Origin: Oceanithermus desulfurans
GTDB taxonomy: Bacteria; Deinococcota; Deinococci; Deinococcales; Marinithermaceae
Assembly: GCF_014201675.1 (NCBI RefSeq)
Contig: NZ_JACHEZ010000012.1
Coordinates: forward strand, 1 to 34,729
Direction: 5' to 3'
DNA: 34,729 nucleotides
Every line of letters begins with the position of its first letter. The first letter of the stretch is position 1. This document shows positions 27,184 through 34,729 of this stretch, piece after piece. The notes beneath the pieces are model-generated. The model was given only the letters and a program-made list of their open reading frames with translations, was not told the DNA's origin and ran no database searches. A program made the position numbers and the translations under genes.

Positions 27184-27528
27184 CTAGGGCGCGCCGAAGC
27201 GCCGCAGCAGGGCGAGGGTGCCCGCGTACGCCAGCGCCGTGAGGACGAGGCCCAGGCCCAGCGCCGCGAAGAACTGCACCCCCGCGCGCAGCAGCCAGGG
27301 CAGCGCCAGAAAGAGCGCCAGCGAGGGCAGCACCAGCCAGAAGACGTCCTGCGCAAAGGTGGCGATGCGCTCGGCGTCGCGGGTCTCCAGGTAGAGCCAG
27401 ACCATGGCCAGCACCGAGACGAGCGGCACCGAGGCGAGCAGCGCCCCCAGCAGGGAGCTGCGCTTGGCGATCTCCGTGACGAGCACGATGAGCAGGGCGC
27501 TGACGATCAGCTTGACCAGGTAGGGCAC
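27184..27528 (-). CDS. DUF3147-like small membrane protein
   Basis: A 114-aa protein with four hydrophobic helices. The N-terminal LVKLIVSALLIVLVTEIAKR and SLLGALLASVPLVSVLAMVWLY followed by DAERIA match what I recall of the DUF3147 family, whose function is unknown. It starts with GTG at 27528; a TAGCCT box about 19 nt upstream could be the -10. Nothing in the neighbourhood (a tRNA and a protease) suggests a role. Confidence 0.7.
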   Translation of the reverse strand: MPYLVKLIVSALLIVLVTEIAKRSSLLGALLASVPLVSVLAMVWLYLETRDAERIATFAQDVFWLVLPSLALFLALPWLLRAGVQFFAALGLGLVLTALAYAGTLALLRRFGAP

Positions 27529-27604
27529 GGCGGGACCTCTGCACCAGGCTACCCCAAGGCGGCAGCCCCCGGCCGTGGCCGGGGACCGCAGTGCAGGGCC
27601 GTGG

Positions 27605-29179
<1,575 letters not shown>

Positions 29180-29197
29180 ACCGTCTCCTTTCCTTGT

Positions 29198-29213
29198 AAC
29201 CAACCCGTTGGTT
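29198..29213. promoter_or_regulatory. Palindrome AACCAAC-N2-GTTGGTT in the protease leader
   Basis: A perfect 7-bp-arm inverted repeat with a two-base centre lies between the protease -10 box and its ribosome binding site, just downstream of the predicted transcript start. Its size fits a dimeric repressor site; an RNA hairpin is less likely because the loop is too short. Confidence 0.5.
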
Positions 29214-29228
29214 TGGGGTGGTGGTCCC

Positions 29229-29258
29229 AGTCTAAGGAGCGCCGCCGCCGCTTGTCAA
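29229..29258 (-). promoter_or_regulatory. Promoter of the subtilisin-like protease gene
   Basis: On the minus strand TTGACA (29258-29253), an 18-bp spacer and TAGACT (29234-29229) make a strong promoter with start near 29222. Confidence 0.75.
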
Positions 29259-29420
29259 TTCTCGTAGGGCGTACGTCCTGGCAAAGGACGCCGCCCGGTG
29301 TTCGAGCGCCCCCCGGTCCCAACCCGCCCCCTGCGGGCGGGCGGCGTCGGCCTGGTCGCGGCGGATGTCGAGGCCGTAGAGGTCGTGGAACCGGCGGTAG
29401 ACGTCGTGCTCGCGGCCCGA
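29259..29420 (-). other. Coding-like fragment, unidentified
   Basis: Between the CarD terminator and the protease promoter, the minus strand reads DSGREHDVYRRFHDLYGLDI and on to FARTYALREL without stops and with third positions almost all G or C, as in the real genes here. It has no start signal and no partner upstream, and its reading frame runs into the protease promoter. It may be the remnant of a lost gene or chance. I recognise no family. The rest of 29421-29550 shows nothing. Confidence 0.25.
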
Positions 29421-29551
29421 GTCCACCAGCGGCGAGTCGGCGCGGGGGCAGCGGTCGCCCCTGGGGGGCCTCAAGCCGCCCCGCGACGCCTGCCGACGGG
29501 GCGGTTTCGTAGAGGCAGGCCCAGGAACGCCCGCAGCCGCTAAACCCAAAG

Positions 29552-29580
29552 AAAGCCCCGCCGCGAAAGCGCGGCGGGGC
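29552..29580 (-). terminator. Intrinsic terminator of carD
   Basis: On the minus strand a perfect 11-bp stem (29580-29570 with 29565-29555) with a CTTT loop is followed by TTTCTTT, 16 nt after the carD stop codon. Confidence 0.85.
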
Positions 29581-29596
29581 GAGGGGGCGGGGCCGC

Positions 29597-30091
29597 CTAG
29601 TTCAGGTCTTCGCCCCAGGCCTCTTCGAAGACGACGCGGGTCTCGCTCACGGTGATCTCCAGCGCCTGCGCCACCTCTTCGGCGAGCAGGTTGATGGCGC
29701 GGCGGAAGGCCTGACGGTCCAGGTCGGGCAGGCCGCGCTCGGCGTCCCAGCGGCGCAGCTGGCCGGCCAGGATGGCGATGCGGTGGGGGTTGCCCTCGGA
29801 GAGGATCTCGGTGACCCGGCGGTGGCGCGCGGCCCACTGCTTGGGCAGCGGCAGCTGGCCGTGCTTGAGGTGCTCGAGGATCTGGGGCACCTCGTCCCGC
29901 GTCAGCGCGGGCCTGAGGCCCACCTGCTGGGGCGACTCGACCGGCACGAACGCCTTGGAACGCGAACCGGGGAACTCGACCTGATAGTAGGAGCGGCCGA
30001 TGCCGGCCACGGTCCGCTGGGCGATGCCGGCCACGACGCCCACGCCGTAGGGGGGCAGCACTACCTTGTCTCCGGGACGGTACTCTTTCAC
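29597..30091 (-). CDS. carD: CarD transcription factor
   Basis: A 164-aa protein that binds the RNA polymerase beta subunit and stabilises open promoter complexes. The N-terminal RNAP-interaction (Tudor-like) domain KEYRPGDKVVLPPYGVGVVAGI covers residues 2-60; the helical C-terminal domain includes Trp86 (PLPKQWAARHRR), the residue known in Thermus CarD to wedge into the upstream edge of the bubble. Length equals that of the Thermus protein. The GTG start at 30091 follows AAAGGAGT and overlaps the TGA of the TetR-type gene by 4 nt (GTGA), so both are made from one transcript. It ends with a strong terminator. Confidence 0.95.
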   Translation of the reverse strand: MKEYRPGDKVVLPPYGVGVVAGIAQRTVAGIGRSYYQVEFPGSRSKAFVPVESPQQVGLRPALTRDEVPQILEHLKHGQLPLPKQWAARHRRVTEILSEGNPHRIAILAGQLRRWDAERGLPDLDRQAFRRAINLLAEEVAQALEITVSETRVVFEEAWGEDLN

Positions 30092-30654
30092 GCGCAAACT
30101 CCTTTCATGAAGACCTCGGCGAGCTGCTGGATGTAGGGCTCGCGAGGAAAGTCGAGCTGGGGGCTGCAACCGAAGGCGGCCAGCGCGGCGGCGGTGAGCT
30201 CGACGTCCAGGTCGGGCCGCAGCTCTCCGCTGGCGACGCCGCTGGCGACGAAGCGCTCGAGGATCCCCTGGTAATGCTGGTGCAGGCCGGTCAGCCAGGC
30301 CTTCTGCCCCTTGGGGTTGGCCTCGCGCGCGACCGCGGCCCAGAGGCCGCGCCACTCGTCGACGAAGGCGAGCCGGCGTGCGAGCAGCCGCTCCAGCCGC
30401 TCGCGGAAGGGCCGCTCGGACGCGGTGATCTCGGCGGCGTCGGCGTAGAAGCGCTGCGTGTGGTATTCCACCAGCGCCTTGAGCAGGTCCTGCTTGTCCT
30501 CGAAGTAGAGGTAGACCGTACCCTTGCCCACCTCGGCCTGCCTGGCCACCTCCTCGACCTTGAGCCCGGACAGACCCCGTTCGCGGAGCACCCGGATCGT
30601 GGCCTCGAGGATGATGTCGCGCTTGTTGGGGACGCTCCGGGCTTCGGTGGTCAC
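30088..30654 (-). CDS. TetR-family transcriptional regulator
   Basis: A 188-aa regulator with an N-terminal DNA-binding domain: KRDIILEATIRVLRERGLSG, then VEEVARQAEVGKGTVYLYFEDKQDLLKAL, the classical helix-turn-helix of the family. The C-terminal ligand domain gives no hint of the effector. The GTG at 30654 is chosen because the -10 box TAGAGT (30667-30662) is 7 nt upstream, in keeping with the other leaderless genes; GTG at 30663 or an ATG at 30690 are alternatives. It overlaps carD by 4 nt. It diverges from the S51-like gene across a short AT-rich region with inverted repeats that could be its operator. Confidence 0.9.
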   Translation of the reverse strand: MTTEARSVPNKRDIILEATIRVLRERGLSGLKVEEVARQAEVGKGTVYLYFEDKQDLLKALVEYHTQRFYADAAEITASERPFRERLERLLARRLAFVDEWRGLWAAVAREANPKGQKAWLTGLHQHYQGILERFVASGVASGELRPDLDVELTAAALAAFGCSPQLDFPREPYIQQLAEVFMKGVCA

Positions 30655-30707
30655 GTACTTCACTCTAGCATAGGTACACGGTTTATGCATGAGAAATCGG
30701 TGTTAAG

Positions 30708-30742
30708 CCGTATAAATATACACTATTTACTGCATTATACGG
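30708..30742. promoter_or_regulatory. Candidate TetR operator, CCGTATAA ... TTATACGG
   Basis: Inverted half-sites CCGTATAA (30708-30715) and TTATACGG (30735-30742) are 27 bp centre to centre, and TACACGGTT at 30675-30683 is a third, weaker copy. They flank and overlap the promoter of the S51-like gene and lie upstream of the TetR gene, in the most AT-rich patch of the window. Confidence 0.5.
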
Positions 30743-30754
30743 TTGGGCTAGAAT
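30726..30754 (+). promoter_or_regulatory. Promoter of the S51-like gene
   Basis: TTTACT (30726-30731), a 17-bp spacer and TAGAAT (30749-30754), followed by GGGGG; the ribosome binding site CAGGAGG (30761-30767) precedes the ATG at 30774. Confidence 0.65.
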
Positions 30755-30773
30755 GGGGGACAGGAGGCCGACG

Positions 30774-31502
30774 ATGCGCAGAAGCGGATGGTTCGCGTTG
30801 CTGGGGCATGCGGATCCTCTGCGGGGCGAGACCCGGGCCGTCGAGGAGCGGCTCCTGGAGATGGCCGGGGGCGTCGTGCTCTTCGTGACGCCCAAGGCCA
30901 TGCTGCCGCTCGTCGAGGCCTGGCGCGAGATCTTTCACACCCACGGAGCCCGGCACACCGGGGTGCTGGCGCTGTCGCGGCGCGAGCAGGCCATGGACGC
31001 CCGCATCGCCGGGCAGGTGACCGAGGCCCCGCTGGTGTTGCTGGTCGACGAGCAGGGCGAGCGCCTGCTGGAGCTGATCACGGGGACGCGGCTGGTGAAC
31101 GCGCTGGCGCAGGTGCACCTGCGCGGGGGCGTGGTGGCGGCGGCGCTCGAGGCCTCGCCGTTGCTGGGCAGCGCCGTGCCGCTGGGCCGCGGCGAAACGC
31201 CCGCGGTGCGCTACGGGCTGGGCCTGCTGCCGGGCCTCGCCGTCCAGGAGGCCTTCGAGGGCGCCGGGGCCTTCCACCGGCTCAGCGAGGTCGTGATCGG
31301 CCGGCCCGACCTGCTCGGCGTGGGGCTCGAGCGCGGGGCGGCGGTCGTCGTCGGTCCCGAGGGGCGGGCCGAGGTGGTGGCCGGCCGCGTGGCGCTTTTG
31401 GACGCCTCGGGAGCGCGCTCAAGCCCGGCGGCGGTGCACGGGCTGCGGGTCGACGTGCTGGCCGCGCCCGCCCGCTTCGAGGTGCCCCTCTTTCCGGAGT
31501 AA
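30774..31502 (+). CDS. Cyanophycinase-like (S51) protein lacking catalytic residues
   Basis: A 242-aa protein with the layout of the peptidase S51/cyanophycinase family. GLGLLPGLAVQEAF (residues 148-161) corresponds to GLGLLPG.V.DQHF, and LLGVGLERGAAVVVGPEG follows as in cyanophycinase. The nucleophile segment, GGTSAGA in active enzymes, reads GGVVAAA (118-124), so the serine is missing, and the His of DQHF is Ala (160). It is therefore predicted to be inactive as a serine peptidase; a binding or regulatory role is inferred. The ATG at 30774 follows CAGGAGGC; an ATG at 30753 lies within the promoter. The next gene, a P1-family peptidase, starts 9 bp after its stop. Confidence 0.75.
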   Translation: MRRSGWFALLGHADPLRGETRAVEERLLEMAGGVVLFVTPKAMLPLVEAWREIFHTHGARHTGVLALSRREQAMDARIAGQVTEAPLVLLVDEQGERLLELITGTRLVNALAQVHLRGGVVAAALEASPLLGSAVPLGRGETPAVRYGLGLLPGLAVQEAFEGAGAFHRLSEVVIGRPDLLGVGLERGAAVVVGPEGRAEVVAGRVALLDASGARSSPAAVHGLRVDVLAAPARFEVPLFPE

Positions 31503-31505
31503 GCT
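31500..31505 (+). promoter_or_regulatory. -10 box TAAGCT of the P1 peptidase gene
   Basis: TAAGCT overlaps the stop codon of the S51-like gene and is followed by GGGGGC and the GTG start at 31512, the identical six-base spacer found before hpt and mqnD. Confidence 0.5.
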
Positions 31506-31511
31506 GGGGGC

Positions 31512-32378
31512 GTGAACGCCACCCTTACGGCCGTCGAAGGGCTGCGGGTCGGCCACTGGAGCGACCCGGCCGCCCGCACCGGCGTGACCGTGATCCTCTG
31601 CCCCGACGAGGGTTGCGTGGCCTCCGCGAGCTTCGCCGGGCCCTCGCCCGGCACCCGCGAGGCGGCGCTGCTCGCTCCCGATAAGCGGGTCGAGCGGGTG
31701 CACGCCCTCGTCTTCACCGGCGGCTCCGCCTTCGGGCTGGCCGCGGCCGACGGCGTGGTGCGCTTCCTCCACGAGCGCGGCGTGGGCCACCCCACGCGCA
31801 TGGGGCCGGTGCCCATCGTCCCCGCTGCGGTGATCTACGACCTGCTGGTGGGCGAGCCGGCCTGGCCGGGCCCCCGGGAGGGCTACGCCGCCGCCGCGGC
31901 CGCGAGCGCCGACCCGGTGACTGCAGGGGCCGTGGGGGTCGGAGCGGGGGCGACGGCGGGCAAGTACCGCGCGCCCGTGCCCACGGGGCTGGGCAGCGCG
32001 CTGGCGCGCTGGCGGGACCTGAGCGTGGGGGCGCTGGCCGTGGTCAACCCCGTGGGCGACGTCTACGCCCCCGACGGCCGCCTGCTCGCCGGGCACGGGG
32101 ACCGCGAGGCCTGGATGCGCGCGGAGCCGCGCCCCGGCGAACACACCACCCTGGTGGCCCTGGCCACCGCCGCCCCGCTCGACAAGCGCGAGGCGCGGAT
32201 GCTCGCCGGGGCGGGGCAGGCGGCGCTGGGCCGGGTGATCCGCCCTTCGCACACCCCCTGGGACGGCGACGCCGTCTTCGTGCTCAGCACCGGCCGCGGC
32301 GCGGCCGCGCCGCTGGCGGCGCTTTCGGCGCTGGTGCAGGAGGCCGTCTGCGCCGCGGTGACGGCGGCCGCGGGTTAG
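31512..32378 (+). CDS. P1-family peptidase (DmpA/NylC superfamily)
   Basis: A 288-aa member of the N-terminal-nucleophile family that includes beta-aminopeptidases and nylon-oligomer hydrolases. VEGLRVGHWSDPAARTGVTVI, VFTGGSAFGLAAADGVVRFL, VGAGATAGK and IRPSHTPWDGDAVFVLST are characteristic. These proteins self-cleave before a Thr or Ser; here that region reads GEHTTLVALAT, with His211 where relatives usually have Asn just before the nucleophile Thr212. Whether it self-processes is open. No signal peptide, so it is cytoplasmic. The GTG start fits the -10 box at 31500-31505. It overlaps the convergent tsaE by 4 bp. Confidence 0.88.
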   Translation: MNATLTAVEGLRVGHWSDPAARTGVTVILCPDEGCVASASFAGPSPGTREAALLAPDKRVERVHALVFTGGSAFGLAAADGVVRFLHERGVGHPTRMGPVPIVPAAVIYDLLVGEPAWPGPREGYAAAAAASADPVTAGAVGVGAGATAGKYRAPVPTGLGSALARWRDLSVGALAVVNPVGDVYAPDGRLLAGHGDREAWMRAEPRPGEHTTLVALATAAPLDKREARMLAGAGQAALGRVIRPSHTPWDGDAVFVLSTGRGAAAPLAALSALVQEAVCAAVTAAAG

Positions 32379-32842
32379 TCGGGCGCGCCGTCCGGGCCTG
32401 CCTCCCGGGCGATGTCCGCGAGCCGCGGTTCCAGCTCCGGGCGCAGCGCCTCGAGCCGCGCCCGACGCGCCTCCCCGTCGGGCTCGAGCTCCACGAGCAC
32501 GTCGGCGTCGAAGTCCTGCGGCCGTCCCCACTCGATCAGGGTGAGCCGCGTGCCCGCCATGGCGTCCTCGAGCCCCAGGTCCCACAGCTGGCGGGGGTCG
32601 GGCAGGCGGTAGACGTCGACGTGCAGCAGCGTTCCCGCGGGTGTGGGGTAGGTGTGCATCAGGGTGTAGGTGGGGCTGGTGACCCGGCCCCGAAAACCCA
32701 GCGCCTGGGCCAGGTGGCGGACGAGCGTCGTCTTGCCCGCGCCCATGGGCCCGGAAAGCAGCACCACCGCGCCGGGCGGCAGCCGCCGGGCGAGTGCGCG
32801 CGCCAGGCGGGCGGTGGCGTCCTCGTCGTGCAGCCGGATCAA
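32375..32842 (-). CDS. tsaE: tRNA threonylcarbamoyladenosine biosynthesis ATPase TsaE
   Basis: A 155-aa P-loop ATPase needed, with TsaB, TsaD and TsaC, for the t6A modification at position 37 of ANN-decoding tRNAs. Walker A is GPMGAGKTTLVRHLAQALG; SPTYTLMHTY, LLHVDVYRL and LTLIEWG are the other family motifs. Length is normal. The best start is the TTG at 32842, whose TTGA overlaps the stop of the upstream coiled-coil gene (4-nt overlap); no ATG or GTG fits the conserved N-terminus IRLHDEDATARLARALAR. Partners are outside the window. Confidence 0.93.
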   Translation of the reverse strand: MIRLHDEDATARLARALARRLPPGAVVLLSGPMGAGKTTLVRHLAQALGFRGRVTSPTYTLMHTYPTPAGTLLHVDVYRLPDPRQLWDLGLEDAMAGTRLTLIEWGRPQDFDADVLVELEPDGEARRARLEALRPELEPRLADIAREAGPDGAPD

Positions 32843-34729
32843 GGCGTGGCGGAAAGGCTCCGGTGGATCAGGGTGACGAGCCGGGAGAGCTGCGCCTTCT
32901 CGGCGAGAATGACCAGGTGGCGCCCCTGGTAGGGCGCCAACAGGAAGGCGTGGCCGGGCAGGGTGAGGACCGCCAGCCGCAGCTGCTGCGCGCCAACCTC
33001 CTGGCGCAGGTGGCCGAGCTCGGTGAGCAGGTCGCGCACCCGCTCGGTGCCCAGCTCGGCCGGGGGGTTTTCCTCGAGCCAGCCCACCCAGGCCACCCCG
33101 CGCATGCGGAAGGGCGCGAGCGCGTCCGCGGCCGCCGCGCCCTCGGCGGGGGAAGCCGGTTCGGGCTCGGCCTCGGGGGTTTCGGGTTCGGCGGGGGCCT
33201 CGAAGACGCCCAGCAGGTCGTCCAGGTCGGCGCCCGAGAGCTGCTCGGCCACCTCCTTGGCAGCGGCGTACTCCTGCTCCAGCTGGGTGACCAGCTGCTC
33301 CGCCTCGCCCAGCGAGCGTTCCATCTCGGCGAGGCCGCTCGTGCCCAGGCGCTCGATGCGCCGCGCCCCCTTCTCGAGGAAGTCGAGCAGCGTCAGCGCC
33401 CGGTAGGCGGTCTCGCCGCCCACGGCCCGGGCGGCCTCGAAGCGCTCCCGCAGCGTGCGGTAGCGGCGGTCCAGCTCCTGGCGCCAAGCCTCGCGGCGTT
33501 CGAGCAGGGCGTGCAGCTGCTCCTTGAGGGGGGCGAGGTCGGGCAGCCCCTCCTCCAGGGCGGCCTCGGCCTGGGCGACGGCCTTGAGCAGCTCGTCGCC
33601 CCCCAGCTCCTTGAGTCGCTCGGCCGAGGCGCGCAGCGAACGCAGCTCCTGGCGGAGGTTCCCTTTGGCCTCGGCGATCTGCTGCTCGACCCGGGCTTCG
33701 AGCGCGGTCAGGTCGGGGAAGCGTCCGGCTTCGAGCTCGGCGCGGGCCCCGTCGACCTCGCCGGTGGCCAGCCCGAAGGCCTCAAGCCGCGCCGCCAGCT
33801 CGTCCAGGCGCGCCTGCGTCAGCCGCCGCGCCTCCGCCGCCAGTGCGGCCACCTCCTCCTCTTCGCTGGCGGCCGCCTCTTCCTCGAGGCGCAGCCGCAG
33901 GCTGTCGCGGGTGCGCCGCAGCGGCTCCAGGTCGGGCAGGGCGTCCAGCTCGGCCAGCAGCCGCGCCCGCAGGGCGCGGGCCGCCTCGCCCGCCTGCGCC
34001 AGCTGGCTGAGCAGCTCGGGGAGCTCGGCCTTGAGGCGGCCCAGAAGGGCCTCGTCGACATCGCCGGCCTCGAGCCCGGTTTCCAGCAGCGCCAGCCGCT
34101 CGCGGAAGCCCGCGAGCTCGGGCAGGTCGTCTTCGGGAAGGGCTTCGCGCGCGTGCTCGATCAGGCTGCGCGCCTCCTCGAGCAGGCGGTTCTGCCGCGC
34201 GCTCTCCTGCTTCTTGGCCGCGAGGGCCTCCTCCAGGGCCTTGACCTGGCGTTCCGCCTGCTCCAGGTCGCCCGGAAGCACGCCCATCTCGAGGCTTTCC
34301 TTGATCAGCTCCAGCTGGGTGCGGGCGCGCTGGCTGCCCAGCTCGGCGTCCTCGAGCTCGAGGCTGCGCAGCCGCTCGGAGAGCCACTCGTAACGCGCGC
34401 GCGCTTCGGCCACCGCGTCCTTGAAGGCCTCCTCCAGCGCCCGTTGCAGCCCGTCCAGCCGCTCGCCGGCGAGCTCGCCGGCCGCGAGCGTGGCCTCGAC
34501 GGCCTCGAGCAGCGGCGCGACGGTCTCGGCCCCGAGCACCGCGGCGTACTGCTCCTTCAGCCGCTCCAGGCGGCGCCGCTCCTCGGCCAGGTCGATCTCG
34601 CGGATGCGGTCGGCCACCTCGGGCTCGAGGTTTCCGAAGTCGATGAGGATCTCGAACTCCTCGCCCTCGCCCGCGATCAGCTCGGGGACCTCCTCGTCCT
34701 CCAGCGCGATCACGCCCGCGTCGGCCGCG
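32839..34729 (-). CDS. Long coiled-coil protein with a roadblock/LC7-like C-terminus (5' end outside)
   Basis: At least 629 aa are visible; the frame stays open to the window edge, so the N-terminus is missing (a GTG at 34713 is in frame but not convincing). Residues from about 35 to 480 of the visible part are almost uninterrupted heptads rich in Glu, Leu, Ala and Arg, i.e. an extended coiled coil. An acidic Pro/Glu/Ala linker follows, and the last about 95 residues (FRMRGVAWVGWLEENPPAEL ... LVILAEKAQLSRLVTLIHRS) resemble a roadblock/LC7 domain, the type that binds small GTPases such as MglA. The stop overlaps the tsaE start. No family recognised; a structural or polarity role is inference. 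Confidence 0.75.
   Translation of the reverse strand, partial: AADAGVIALEDEEVPELIAGEGEEFEILIDFGNLEPEVADRIREIDLAEERRRLERLKEQYAAVLGAETVAPLLEAVEATLAAGELAGERLDGLQRALEEAFKDAVAEARARYEWLSERLRSLELEDAELGSQRARTQLELIKESLEMGVLPGDLEQAERQVKALEEALAAKKQESARQNRLLEEARSLIEHAREALPEDDLPELAGFRERLALLETGLEAGDVDEALLGRLKAELPELLSQLAQAGEAARALRARLLAELDALPDLEPLRRTRDSLRLRLEEEAAASEEEEVAALAAEARRLTQARLDELAARLEAFGLATGEVDGARAELEAGRFPDLTALEARVEQQIAEAKGNLRQELRSLRASAERLKELGGDELLKAVAQAEAALEEGLPDLAPLKEQLHALLERREAWRQELDRRYRTLRERFEAARAVGGETAYRALTLLDFLEKGARRIERLGTSGLAEMERSLGEAEQLVTQLEQEYAAAKEVAEQLSGADLDDLLGVFEAPAEPETPEAEPEPASPAEGAAAADALAPFRMRGVAWVGWLEENPPAELGTERVRDLLTELGHLRQEVGAQQLRLAVLTLPGHAFLLAPYQGRHLVILAEKAQLSRLVTLIHRSLSATP

Noticed and set aside
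27567-27584. Hairpin after the protease as an intrinsic terminator
   Set aside because: A CCCCGGCC/GGCCGGGG stem is present on the minus strand after the protease stop, but its loop is very tight and no T-tract follows; not strong enough to list.

Overview
The window is very GC-rich and gene-dense. It reads as chromosome of a Thermaceae bacterium (Deinococcota), closer to Oceanithermus, Marinithermus or Meiothermus than to anything else I recognise. The evidence is a Hera-type DEAD-box helicase with the Thermus-specific C-terminal domains, an SLH-domain S-layer/porin of the SlpA type, a 164-residue CarD with Trp at position 86 as in Thermus, an aqualysin-like protease, BshC, a futalosine-pathway MqnD, and many genes whose -10 box lies only 5-8 nt before the start codon (leaderless transcripts). 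The genus is inference; no rRNA is present.

Layout. 1-161: two palindromic repeats. 162-6228: hpt and mqnD diverge from a 35-bp symmetrical promoter region; an SQR-like flavoprotein diverges from a Crp/Fnr regulator that overlaps bshC; then a SpoIID-type protein. 6365-10719: a NYN-domain protein, a cupin/LysE pair, the Hera helicase and a beta-helix lipoprotein. 10743-13245 (minus strand): glmS followed by a frameshifted nucleotidyltransferase and a 72-aa partner. The glmS leader contains what I read as a glmS ribozyme. 13619-19335: the S-layer gene with a long structured leader, a TPR lipoprotein-like/exported protein and uvrB. 19336-20486: a gene-free island built of several repeat types. 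20534-25613: an E2-like pseudoenzyme (minus), an M29 aminopeptidase (plus), then a minus-strand CBS / cation-proton antiporter / LysM-NlpC/P60 cluster. 25717-29179: cyclopropane-fatty-acid synthase, tRNA-Asn, a DUF3147-like membrane protein and a subtilase. 29552-34729: a TetR-CarD pair, an S51-like protein and a P1-family peptidase, TsaE, and a long coiled-coil protein cut by the window end.

How the genes work together. Most are housekeeping: purine salvage, menaquinone, bacillithiol, amino-sugar supply for the envelope (glmS beside the S-layer gene, transcribed divergently), DNA repair, RNA remodelling and tRNA modification. Envelope functions recur (S-layer/porin, SpoIID, LysM-NlpC/P60, lipoproteins, Cfa).

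The items most worth a second look are: the glmS ribozyme-like leader in which the catalytic guanine appears to be U and the P3 region carries two extra hairpins; the mirror-image leaderless promoters of hpt and mqnD and the recurring TAnnnTGGGG start-site motif; an S-layer leader able to hide its Shine-Dalgarno sequence; an E2-like protein without catalytic residues; an S51 protein without its Ser/His; and the repeat island. I found no CRISPR array, transposase, phage or plasmid gene.
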